The notes beneath the pieces are model-generated. The model saw only the letters and a list, made by a program, of their open reading frames with translations. It did not search any database and was not told the DNA's origin. From the NCBI RefSeq assembly GCF_048564905.1, contig NC_132991.1, positions 57,109,501 through 57,173,500 of the forward strand: a DNA stretch of 64,000 nucleotides. Direction: 5' to 3'. This stretch comes from Vicugna pacos. Lineage: Eukaryota > Chordata > Mammalia > Artiodactyla > Camelidae. Within the stretch, counting starts at the first letter, position 1. Every line of letters begins with the position of its first letter. Below, one piece after another: positions 1 through 10,999 of the stretch. A program made the translations under genes and the position numbers.

Positions 1-540
1 TGGTATGTTCTAGTTTGAGATCCTGATTTCATTTCCTTTAGATAAATACCCAGAAGTGGGATTGCTGGATAATATGGTAGTTTTATTTTTAACTTTTTGA
101 GGAAACTCCATACTGTTTTGGCTATACTAATTTATATTCCCACCAATAGTGCACAAAGATTCTCTTTTCTCCACACCCTCCTCAATACTTACCTCTTTTT
201 ATGATAGTCATTACTAATAGGCGTGAAGTGACATCTCATTGTGGCTTTGATTTATGTTTCGCTGATGGTTAGTGATGTTAGGCACCTTCACATATACCTG
301 TTGGCCATTTATATATCTTCTTTGAAAAAAAGTCTATTCAGGCCTTTTGTCCCTTTTTGTTTAAAAAATTGGGTTATTTGGGGTTTTGTTGGTTTGTTTT
401 TGTTTCTGCTCTTTAGTTGTATGAGTTCTTTATATATTTTGGATGTTAACCTTTTACCAGCTATATGGCTTGCAAATACTTTCTCCTACCTGACAGGTTG
501 CCTTTTCATTTTGTTCATTGTTTCCTTTGTTGTGAAAAAG

Positions 541-692
541 CCCCCCCCACCCCCCCTTTTTTTAAAAATTTTTTTTGGTGGGGAAGGTAATTAGGTTTTT
601 ATTTAATTATTTTAGTGGAGGTACTGGGGATTGAACCCAGGACCTTGTGCATGCAAGGCATGCACTCTACCACTGAGCTATACCCTCCCTCC
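541..692 (-). mobile_element. tRNA-derived SINE, camelid Vic-type
   Basis: On the minus strand the head (692 down to about 616) reads as a tRNA-like promoter with an A box (TAGCTCAGTGG) and a B box (GGTTCAATCCC). A short body and an A/G-rich tail follow; the tail appears as the T/C-rich run at 541-575 on the + strand. The sequence matches the abundant tRNA-related SINE of camels and llamas as I remember it. It sits inside L1 3' UTR sequence; GAAAAAGC on the left and GAAGAAGC on the right may be an 8-bp target duplication with one change. This is the main taxonomic clue in the window. Confidence 0.85.
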
Positions 693-1720
693 AGAAGAAG
701 CTTTTTAATTTGATGTAGTGACATTTGTTTATTTTTGCTTTAGTTGCCTTTGCTTTTGTCCTTGACCAATTTAAGGAGCTTTTCCCATGTTTTCTTCTAG
801 GAGTTTTATGGTTTCAGGGCTTACATTTAAATCTATTTAGAGTTAATTTTTGTGAGTCATCTAAAGTAAGGGTCCAGTTTTTCCTTTTGCATGTGAATAT
901 CCATTTTACTTTGCATCATTTATTGAAGAGATTATCTTCCAAATTGTGTGTTCTTGGTGATCTTTTGCAAAGATTAACTATTAATATATGAGTAGGCTTA
1001 TTTATGGGCACTCTATTCTGCTTCATTGGCCTGTGTGTCTGTTTTTATGTTAGTACCATACTGTTTTGATTATATAGCTTTGTAATATTGTTTGAACTCA
1101 GGAAGTGTGATGCTTCCAATTTTGTTCCTCTTTCTTAAGATTGCTTTTGTTATTTGGAGTCTTTTGGTTCCATACAGATTTTAGGATTTTTTTTTTCTAT
1201 TTCTGTCAAAAATGCCATTGGAATCTTGATAAGGATTCCATTGAATTTGTAGATTGCTTTAGGTAGTTGGAAATTTTAACAATATTATTTCTTCTAATCC
1301 ATGAACTTGGGATATCTTTCCATTTATTTATATCTTATTCAATTCCTTTTATCTTGTCTGTTATTGATTTCCAGTTTCATATCATTGTGGTCAGAAAAGA
1401 TACTTGATATGATTTTCATCTTAAATTTCTTAAGACTGTTTTGTGGCCCAGCCTTTGATCTATCCTGGACAGTGTTTTATGAGTACTTGAGAAGAATCTG
1501 TATTCTGCTGCAGTTGAGTGGATTGTTCTCTTTGTGTGTGTTAGATACATTTGGTCTATAGTGTTATTCAAGACCACTGGTTCCTTACTGATTTTTTGTC
1601 TGAATGGTCTATTCATTGTGAAGGTGGGGTTTGATGTCTCTTAGTATTATGGTAGTATCCCTGTCCATCCCTTCAGATCTGTTTTATATATGTAAGTACT
1701 CCAGTGTTGGGTATAATATA

Positions 1721-1763
1721 GTGTGTGTATATGTATATGTTTATATACATATATATATATATA
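1721..1763. repeat. TG/TA microsatellite
   Basis: An alternating GT and TA run lies inside the L1 ORF2 fossil. Confidence 0.85.
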
Positions 1764-2169
1764 ACTATTTTTATATTCTCTTGATGAATTGACCCCTTTA
1801 TCAAGGTATATGGTGACCTTCTTTGTTTCTTGACAGGTTTTGACAGTCTGTTTGCCTGTTATAAGGATAGCCACCATTAATCTCTTTTGATTACTATTTC
1901 CATGGAATGTCTTTTTCTATCCCTTCACTTTCATCTTATGTGTGTCTTTAAAGCTAAGTGAGTCTCTTGTAGGGAGTATATTGTTGGATTTTATTTTAAT
2001 CTCTTCAACTATTCTATATTGGTTGATTGGAAAATTTAATCCATTTACATTCAAGGCAATTATAGGTAAGGACTTACTATTGCCATTTTGTTAATTGTTT
2101 TCTGACTCATTTGTAGTTCATTTGCTCCTTTTTTCCTCTCTTTCTGTCTTCCTTTTGATTTGTTGATAA

Positions 2170-2923
2170 GGGCTGGAGTCTAGTCACAGGGCTGCTATAG
2201 AGACACAGATAAGCATGCCTCCTGCCAGGTTTGTGAGTGGGCAGGAGTACTCCCAGATTGGGGCAGAGTAGGGCTGGAGCTGAGTCACAGGGCTGTTTCA
2301 AGATCTGAAATTGGATCAAGGTCATTAGGCCTTCCTAATGACCATGAAAGGGCTTATCTTTTTCTAGTTCCCTGAGCAGCTAGAACCACTCCTGGAATGT
2401 AGCCTAAAGTAACTGGAGCCAGGCTAAAGGGTTGCTTCAAGATACATAGACAATGGACCTACCTCTGGGGGCAAAGATGGATGTGTCTCCTGGTGGGTCA
2501 CTGGGTGGCCAAGACTGCCGTTGGTCTGTGACTGAGAGAGTCTAATTCCAAGTTACAGGGCCATTTCAGGCACTGCAGCAGAATTGAAGTCGGTAGGCTT
2601 GCTGGAGGGCACAGACAAGTGTGTCTTCTGTCCCTTGGCTGGATGGTAAGACCATTCTTGGGCCATGGCCAAAAGGGGCAAGAACCATGGTACAGGGCCT
2701 TCACAGGATCCATAGTAGGATCGAGCTCAGTGGGCCAATAGCCAGGAGTTCAGACAGGTGTGACTCCTGCCAGTTGTCTTGGAGAGCAGGGCTGCTCCCA
2801 GCCTGAGGCTGAATCCCAGAGCTCCCACAAAAGCACTTCTGTCGTGAATGGCTGCCAAATTACTTTTGCTGAGGGAGAATATGACTGGGAGAGCTCCTGT
2901 TCCACCATCTTGCTGATACCACT
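2170..2923 (-). repeat. L1 5' UTR with degenerate tandem units of about 100-145 bp
   Basis: A motif close to ACAGGGCTGTTTCAAGATC recurs at about 2183, 2286, 2431, 2555 and 2692, and a second motif (TGTGTCTCCTGCC-like) recurs at about 2211, 2481, 2621 and 2759. The array is GC-richer than its surroundings and ends at the L1 5' terminus. Confidence 0.65.
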
Positions 2924-2929
2924 AGGGCA

Positions 2930-4390
2930 ATAATTGACTTTTAAAATGTGACAAGAGAAAAAAGGCTACAAGTACACATACTTACATATGTGCACACACA
3001 GATTGTGTGTGTGTGTGTGTGTGTGTATTCTATAACATTCTACACTAACTTGCTATCCAAGGTCAGGGAAATGGCTCTAGGAGGAAGAGACAACTGGAAG
3101 AAGGGGAGAAGGGAACAGTAGTTAAACTGGGGAGATAGGTCTTTATCTTTCCCTTTCTGAATCTCTGTATTTTTCAAAATTTTATAACTGATAATGCCTT
3201 TTGTCATAATAAAATCAATAAAGAAAAAGTAATGTGTAAAATACTAGAGACAGGCTATACCGAGCACTGTTGATGAGTGAGGTGTTGCAGGAAAACCATG
3301 ATGAAATGAGACTGCTGCACATCAAGCAGCATTAGATGGTAGGGAAGGGAAGTCATTTATATCCTTATTTATATGCAGATCCTGTATTTTTCAAAAAGAA
3401 GAGAACAACCATAACGTCTAAGAGGATTCAAAAGTGAGGAAATAACACGGAGGAGATAAACAAAATAAGTGAAACTGAGGTGAACTGGTTTATGACCGCA
3501 CACCCTGGGAGTCTAGCATATTTGCTAAAATTGGACCACAGATATGGGTTCTAAGAGTTCTGTAAGCCAGAGGAGATAAAGAAATATAATTCACAGTGTT
3601 CAGTACATAAAAACGTATCTATTTTGGGGAAGCTGTAGACATCATTTCACACTGAGCTGAGGGCAGAGTGGGTAACTGCTGAAGCTTCTTTCAAGTCTCT
3701 CCCAGTTACCAAACTTAACTGTAGAAAGGTCCCATTCTGAAATTAAGATACAAGCCAGGTTATGTAAAGACATGAACTATCTGAAAAGTTACTTCTGCGA
3801 AATACCTCAGTCCTCAAGGATAAATGGGGCATTAATGCATTTTAGGCTGAATCACACATACAAGAATGTATTTTGATATTGGAGTATTTCAACTTTGAAA
3901 TGACTCCTGCCTTCAATTTACCACCTACGTGGTAGGTTATGACTATAAATTTTGACTATTGGTAATGTCCACAAGCCATTTGTTATTATTTTTGTGAGAA
4001 TCAGAAGGTGTTCAAAACATCCAAACATAACTGTTTGCTATCAACTTGAAAGTAGAGCCATAAATAATTGTGAACTTTGTTACTCAACACTTTATTATAA
4101 GGATTTTTTTGGGGTAGGAAAAAAGGATGAAATTCTACTATACCCTCATTAGCAATTTTCATTTCTATTAGTGATAAGATAGTCAGTTAATCCTAATCTG
4201 TTAGTCAGTTCCCAGATGTATGTTGGGAATTTACCCTGTGCTCAGCATGGTGTTGAAACTGTAGAAGGAGGGAGGGTAAGAAGAGATATAGGAAGTGGTT
4301 TGCTTACACAGAGAGCAAGTGAATTTGAATAACATTGGAAGCCCTATTGGAATTGGTGGAGCCCTGGGATGGCAGTCTACAAATCAGAGT
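2930..4390. other. Unique intron sequence
   Basis: Apart from the TG microsatellite, nothing recognisable. An AATAAA-like, A-rich end near 3208-3232 resembles a retrocopy tail, but no parent transcript was recognised. Confidence 0.5.
3005..3027. repeat. (TG)n microsatellite
   Basis: About eleven TG units lie just beyond the L1 5' end. Confidence 0.9.
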
Positions 4391-4399
4391 TTGAAGATT

Positions 4400-4740
4400 A
4401 ATTTAACTGACATCTACGTAGGGCTTTAGTGTTTACAAAACACTTGCCCATATGTTTGATCCTCCCAGAATCCATGTATATAAAAGAAACCATAAGATTT
4501 TTCTTAAAGTCTCCTAGTACACATAATAAATGGTACCTGCATATCAGATCCTCTACAAGCCCTTGTGTATGCTCTTTCATCTAACCCTAATTAAAAAGTT
4601 AGTGGTTATTATGACCTTTTATGTTGAGAATCTAAGGCTGAGGATGGTTGATATTCAGCCTAAATCACCCTCGAAATTTTGTAGCTGGGAATGAAACCAA
4701 GCTTTGCCCTCCTGCAAATTCAGTGAGTGTTCCTGCCAGT
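4400..4740 (-). repeat. Possible MIR/L2-type fragment
   Basis: Phrases such as 'agtgtttacaaaacactt', 'gagaatctaaggctgagg' and 'gtagctgggaatgaaacc' resemble the reverse complement of MIR, but with long divergent gaps. Confidence 0.35.
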
Positions 4741-5076
4741 ATCACAGGCTAGAATCCTATCAGTGGTGCTCTGGCTCTGACTGGGCTCCATTACATGGCA
4801 TCAGAGAACCTATACCATGAGTATTTGCTCTCAGTCTCACTCACTCACCCACAGTGAATCTTCTAGAAACTTGAAAGTCCATATTCTCTTATTACCAGTT
4901 AACACAAATGAGGAACAAAGAGGTTTCATACTGTCTGGCCCACCTTGAGCCCAGCACTGTTCACCACACTGCTCATCTGTGGCTTGGTTAAATGAATCAG
5001 TAAAAACCCTTCCCTTTCTTGATTGAGTTGGGATTGAATTTTCCTTATTTGGACCTGTTAAGAGCTCTGACCAATA

Positions 5077-5204
5077 GAGCTTTGTAAGTTTAAAATAAAA
5101 CGACAGATGTAAAATGGCTTATGTTTACTGAACATGCAAACATTTTGAATTAGACTTTATAGTGATGGGTTGATGGATTAAGATCACTGGTTTCAAAAAC
5201 ATGA
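5077..5204 (+). repeat. Left arm of an inverted repeat of unknown family
   Basis: About 125 bp match the reverse complement of 6821-6943 at roughly 85-90% identity by eye, including a 19-base exact block (AATGGCTTATGTTTACTGA). One gap of about 9 bp (near 5171-5179) separates the copies. I do not recognise the family. Confidence 0.75.
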
Positions 5205-5779
5205 AAATTAGCTTTTTAAAAAGCTAGGTGAAAAGTGCCAAATGTCAGCTAGTAAAATTTGTGTTTATTTTCAGAATGTCAGTAAAATTATTCTTCCAAT
5301 AATAATTACAGAGGCTAAGTTCTTTTTGTAAAAAATAAAATAATGGGCACATTTGGAATTGAAACAATGGTTGGTGGCATTTTCAATTTATATGTAAATG
5401 TAAAAATGAATTTTCTTCCTTTTGATGTTTTTGAATAAAGCATAGGGACCTTGTACACAAATGTACTTTTCTGTCCGTAAAGTAACATGTCTTCTTTTCA
5501 TTGTTATTTTGGTCTTTGCTTATGATGTTTAGTCACATCTGGGAAATGGAATTAAGGCACTTGAAGCCTTAGATCGTATATGAAGTCATTAACATTAATT
5601 ATTAGTTACATTCTGATATTTTATAAAATGAATAGTGAAGGAGTTAATACAGTTGTGATTGTATATGACCGATCTCCTTTATCGATTTCAGATAAAGTAT
5701 GTAAAGAAACTGGAAATCTTTTTTGTTTTATTCTGATACCTAGGCAAGTGCTGAGGTGCTCTTGAGAAAATAGGACAGA

Positions 5780-5960
5780 CCAGGCAGCTTGAGTCTGAAT
5801 CTCCCATCTCCCAATGGCTGTGGGGAAGTTTCTCATCCTCTCTGTGTCCTCGTGTTTAAATTGGATAATAATAGTAGTACCTACCCGATAGCACTGTTAT
5901 GAGAATTATTGAACATAACATTTATAAAGTGTATGGAAAAATGCTTGACTTACAGTAAAA
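5780..5960 (+). mobile_element. MIR SINE fragment
   Basis: The order of blocks follows MIR: 'ctctgtgtcctcgtgtttaa', 'ggataataatagtagtacct', 'gagaattattgaacataac' and an 'aatgcttgacttacagtaaa' tail. Confidence 0.8.
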
Positions 5961-6820
5961 TCCAGTAGCTGTTAACTATTCTTATGATACGATGCAGATG
6001 AATCAAAGCAGCTTTTATGTGCTTTGCTCGTTAAATGATGGGACTATAAAATTCATTACTTTTGTTCTAGTTCCAAATTTCATTTGAAACGTGAGATTCC
6101 ATTCCTCTTTCCCATGTCACTCTCTAAAAAGCAGCCTGTCTTAACGTTTTGTATCAGGAGAGGCTTATCAAGAAAACAAAATCTACAGATGGGTAAACAG
6201 TCTTGGGGACTGGCATTCTGGGTGCTCTAAAAAGAAAACAACAGTAAAAACAAAAAGTAAACAGTCATCAACTGTTCATAGCTTTAACTATTAAAACTAT
6301 TCATGCTTTAACCTCTAGACTGGATTTGTGTAATGGTCTTGGGTGGAAGACACACCAGGGAAATAAGAATTAGCAAGTACCAGAAAGATGTAAAAAAGTA
6401 GCCAAAGCAAGAGGCCGTCCCGGTCCTGACCTACTTCCTAGCACAGCAGTTAGCCAGACATCTTCAAGCTGTTTATGTGCTTCCAGGTCTCGGCCCTGCT
6501 GCCCCTACTGTGTTGCAGCTGGAATGATTTTCATGTTTATTTTATCTCTCGATTCTTGACGCCTTCTGAATGTTCAATGTCTGATGTAATGCTGCTGAGA
6601 TCATACTGTAGACTTGGAATAGGAACTCCCTGTGGCATTTTAATCAATGCTAAACGCAGTGACTACCATTTTACCATAAGAAAAAAATATTTGTAATGGT
6701 TGCCAGTGTAGAACCTAAGAAGTAAAGCATATATAAAGTTCAAATGGAGAACGTCTCACTTAGAATAGTATTTTATCAGTTTATATTATTAGACGTTTAG
6801 AATTACAAAGCTGGATCCAG

Positions 6821-6943
6821 TTCTTTGTTTTTGAAAACCAAGGATCTTAACCCATCATTGTAAAGTCTAATTTAAAATGTTTACTTGTTCAGTAAACATA
6901 AGCCATTTTTGATCTGTTGTATTATTTTGAACTTATAAAGCTC
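6821..6943 (-). repeat. Right arm of the inverted repeat of unknown family
   Basis: This is the inverted partner of 5077-5204, ending outward in AGAGCTTTATAAG on its own strand. The spacer between the arms is about 1.6 kb, contains a MIR (5780-5960) and shows no open reading frame. Confidence 0.75.
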
Positions 6944-7199
6944 TTAAAATATGATTTTATGTGATATACGGTTTAACCTGTTTGTTAAAATGTGATTTTA
7001 TAAAATACCTTAAACTAAAAAAATAATAATTTCTAGTTTTAATTGTATCTGAGAATGAAATTCGAAATATGTCAATTAGTGGAATAATTCTAATCATACA
7101 TACTTTCTTTTAGAAAGTCCATTGCACATTTTTTTCCTTCTTTCTCCAAAAGAGCATTCTAGAAAGATTTTTAAAAATCCACTCGGGCATTCCACTTTT

Positions 7200-7400
7200 T
7201 CTCCCAGTGCCCGTGCCAGTTTCCGGCATCCTTACCCCTGTCCTAGTTCTACCTGGCCTGACCTCTGGCCCATACCATTGCAGAACATCCTTAGCTGACT
7301 TCCCTGCCCTGTAAATTCTCTTTTTTCAGATTATCCTGTTTTCTGCTGCCAGATTAATATCGGTGAAATACATTTTCCTTGATCAATAACCAATATCAGT
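7200..7400 (+). mobile_element. L2 LINE fragment
   Basis: 'acctggcctgacctctggcc', 'cattgcagaacatcc' and 'gctgccagattaatatcgg' follow the L2 3' coding region order in sense orientation. It is very diverged. Confidence 0.45.
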
Positions 7401-7619
7401 ATCTGTCAAAGTACGTTTGCTGCCCTAAATTTAATTGGGAAAGCTGGCTCTTCCATAAAGCCGGCCAAGAGTGAGTCCTGCGGTCACTGAGCTTCGGATC
7501 ACTCCCAGCTCATGGACACGTGGCTGTTTCCCGTCCCCACGCTGCATTGTGGTGATTTGTGTGCATGCCGTACTCCTTTCAGTCGTCAGCACAAAACTGT
7601 GTTTTGCCTCGATGAATGA

Positions 7620-9260
7620 AAATTAAACACAAAAACAACAGTAACTAAAAAATTAAGAATTATTAAAAAGATATTAAAAGTAGACAAGAGAGACATAGGT
7701 ACAAAGCATGGTAAATAAATGGGAGAGTGATTCAATGACAATAAATGTGAGGGGACTCAAGAGAGGCTCTTTTATGAGTAGCTAGAACAAGGGCAATGTT
7801 TACACACTCTACTAAAAAACGATTGCATACCAAATGCTCTAGCAGTCATTAACTTTGATTAAAAAAGAAATGCAATAATTTTGAAAGCCAGAGGATTAGC
7901 AATGAAAGAGGCAAGTTTCAGGCCTCTGCAAAATTCTTTTAACTTCCCACCATGGATTCCTCTCCAGGTCTGTCATGAACCTGGATTAGCACACATCGGT
8001 GCCCACTACCATTTTTAAATAGATGTCTCATTTTTAAGATGGTTAGGTTGGTATGGTTTGGCATGACCACAGATGTTTTCATTTTATTCATGTTCAATTC
8101 TTCTACTATTTTTTCACTTTAAATTTATTACTAATTCTAGAAGTTGAAACAAGTTTCCTAACCTCCTGATGAATTTTATAGGTGAGTGGAGAAAGGCAGT
8201 AAAACAAAACTGAACATGTCAGGCAATTAAGATTTATCTTCAGCATCTGGTACAGGGCACGGTCATGTCAGACCCTTCCACTTGTTTAGCATTACAGATT
8301 TACATGTGGTACACACTTTCGGCTGCACATCCTTCAGCCAGTCTCCCATCCTTTCTTAACACTGAGTCCACCTGAAGAAGTTAAAATGCCTGATACTTAC
8401 TTTCCCAGGCTCGGTTTCAAATGTGTTCTAGTCGTGAGAACCAGTTTTCCTTGGGAATTTCTAGAAAGTTTTGTGGGTTTTTTTCCATATGAGAAAGTGA
8501 AATACTCTTCTAGTTAACATTTATATGCATTTAGGTGAGTCAAGGCAGCCTTTTTGTGATTGTGAAGGCACAACCTAAGACAAAAGCCAAAATGCTGAGG
8601 ACGAGAGAGCAGAATCGAAAGTGGTAGTGTCTTTGATGATGGCTATGTGTTGTTGTGTTTACCAACCTGGGGACAATTTACCTTCAGATTCTTGTTATGT
8701 AAGATGAGTGTAAAAGCCACTTTGCACCGGTCTGTTACTTGCATCCCAAAAGCATCCTTAGTAAGACAAACTGAGCCCTAATTTGGCAACTCTAAGATGG
8801 CCGCACACAGCTGTGTGTAGGAAACAGCACTTCTGACTTCCTAGATTCTGAGTTCAGCCTCGCTTACTGGTTTTTTGTGTTTGGATTCTGCTGTTCGGAC
8901 AGGTGTAGGTAACTTGTCTGTTTGTCTGGTCTAAGTCTCTTCAGTGTTTGTGCTTGTTATATTCTCTAGGATCCCACACACGATAACCAGGCAAAGCTTC
9001 AAAATGTTAAATTTCAATTTATAAACAAAGAAGGTGTTTTTTTTTTAACTTGTATAAGGAAGCATGATTTTACTTAATGATGTATTAGTATTTATTGCTA
9101 GATGTTGAGCAGGTTTGAGAATAAGAGTTGCTATGACACTTTCATTGTACACAGTGGTAATTTAGAAGGAATTTGCTTTGTAATACTGAATCTAGGGTGC
9201 AGGTCAGCCTGATATAGTAGGAAGTTCAAACACATCCCTAAGAGTCACATCAAGTTACAG
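7620..9260. other. Unique intron sequence
   Basis: I see no gene, RNA or clear repeat here. Confidence 0.5.
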
Positions 9261-9269
9261 TAAAATTTT

Positions 9270-9440
9270 GACTTTGCCACTTTAATTGACACATAGATTT
9301 GGGTAAGTCATTTTGCTACATGAGTGCAGATACCATCATATTGAATTGCTACCACTCTGAGAATATTACTTTGAGAAGTAAATGAGATGCTGTATTTAAA
9401 ACACTAGTGCATTACCTGGCACAAACTGGATGCCAAATGT
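9270..9440 (+). mobile_element. MIR SINE fragment
   Basis: The MIR core and tail order is visible ('gggtaagtcattttgctac', 'gagaagtaaatgagatgctg', 'agtgcattacctggcacaaa'). Confidence 0.6.
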
Positions 9441-10179
9441 ATGGTATATAAACTCTTCAGAGCTCCCTGAAAATGAGACTGAGATAAGAAATTCTAGTTA
9501 CTCTGTTAGCCCACTGATTCTGGTTATTCCGTACCTGTAGACTGTGTGACCTTCTACATGTGTCTTGCTCTCTTACCATTGATCACAGGACATCCTTCGG
9601 GAGAAAGAATTTAAATTCATTTCTTTCAGATTAAAATGTCACATAAAGTATCAGTAGCTGACATTACTATAGGAATATAGAATCCATGCTGGTCAAAGCA
9701 AAAATCAGACACCTAGATTAAACACATGATTGGAAACATCAGAGGATATAGTCTGTGTCAGGTTCAGAAATAAGAGTTGAAGTCAGAGGAATATGGTTTG
9801 GATTCTGAAATAGTGGAATTTCTGTAATATTTTGATCTCTTATAGTGATGAAAGAAAAAATTTTGAGCATCCCAGATCTGTGATAAAAAAAAGTTTAGAT
9901 AGATGTTTGGCAGTGTGTGTAAAAGTAACGTTGCTAATTATAACTTAAGGAATATATGTGTAACTCTTTGACCTACATAGGACTATATTCTTTTCTTCCT
10001 TTGCAACCTCAACTTCAGTTCCACTATACTATCCAAAAATCCGGTTTCCCCACATCACTTAAAAATAAATAAATTTAAACAGCCAAATATTTAACATAAG
10101 AAATTTATCTCCTACCTTCCAAACAAAGGGGTATTTGATGGTATTTGTAATATAGTGTAAAAGTCTCCTGAACTTGCTA

Positions 10180-10395
10180 TTAGAAGACGCAGGGATAAGA
10201 TATTTACTGTGTCTCCTACCAGCTGTTTGATCTGGGGAGTATTGAAAACCTCCATGGATCTCTGTATCTCCACCTGTAAACAGTATTATCTACTTCAGAG
10301 AATGGCTGTATTAAATGAGAAAATATGTGAAAGCACCGAGACATCCAGAGCTTGACACACAACAGGCACACAGTAGATGTTTGGTGAATCACACA
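10180..10395 (+). mobile_element. MIR SINE fragment
   Basis: 'accagctgtttgatctgggg', 'ctctgtatctccacctgtaa', 'attaaatgagaaaatatgtg' and a 'ggcacacagtagatgtttgg' tail match MIR in order. Confidence 0.75.
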
Positions 10396-10999
10396 GTATT
10401 CTTAAATGTAGTGTGTTCCCCAGCCTTGCAGAGAAACAGAATATTTATCTTGCAAAAATATGTTAGCCCTAGAGTCACTCTGCTTTCGTCTTGTCATGTA
10501 GTAAAGCTCACCTAAATTTGTTTCACTATTTTTTCTTCTTCCTTCGTCCATAAGTTTTCTTTGATTTTCTCTCCTCCCCCCATTGAATTGCTCTGATTCT
10601 CAGCTTTGACCTGCATCCCCAGTACATCTATGTGTTTTTCTCACTAAAGAAATTGTGTGGAATGAATACTAACTGGGTAGTAAATATACTTCTAGTAACA
10701 GCATTATGGACCTCCGCATATAACAGTATGAGAATACAGATGGCAGGAGAATTGTGAGATGCCATTGCTTCCATGAATTGGTGTGTGCAGCATAGGGTAT
10801 GCAGCACAACGATAAAGCTGGAAAATTTAAGTGGATATTTCTGCTATAGATATTCCAGATGAGAATACATTTCTGCTAATGTGAAGGATTGCAAAGCAAT
10901 TCCCATTGCTACTCTAGGATTCGGTGTCTTGGAATCATGCCTGGAAATAACGCATTGGAAGAGTTATACAAGACTATAACCAAAATGAATTATTGCCAC

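Larger units (their letters stand above)
1..2923 (-). mobile_element. LINE-1 (L1M-type), internally deleted, 3' end beyond window start
   Basis: Read on the minus strand, this starts with a 5' UTR at about 2923 (sense start close to CAGCAAGATGGTGGAACAGG), passes through a repeated-unit 5' UTR (about 2170-2923), then ORF2 endonuclease/RT-like sequence (about 1357-2170). It then jumps to the ORF2 C-terminal region and 3' UTR (1-1355). The junction near 1355 skips roughly 2 kb or more of ORF2 relative to the remembered L1 consensus, and ORF1 is missing between the 5' UTR and ORF2. Frames are broken throughout. A camelid-type SINE interrupts the 3' UTR at 541-692. The element lies antisense to GULP1. 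Confidence 0.85.

Noticed and set aside
241-594. 117-codon open frame near the window start
   Set aside because: It lies wholly in antisense L1 3' UTR and the SINE tail; no protein signature.
6838-6853. Resemblance of AAGGATCTTAA to part of mir-561, a microRNA I remember as hosted by a GULP1 intron in human
   Set aside because: Only about a dozen bases agree, and there is no adjacent complementary arm to form a precursor hairpin; the segment is part of the 5-7 kb inverted repeat.
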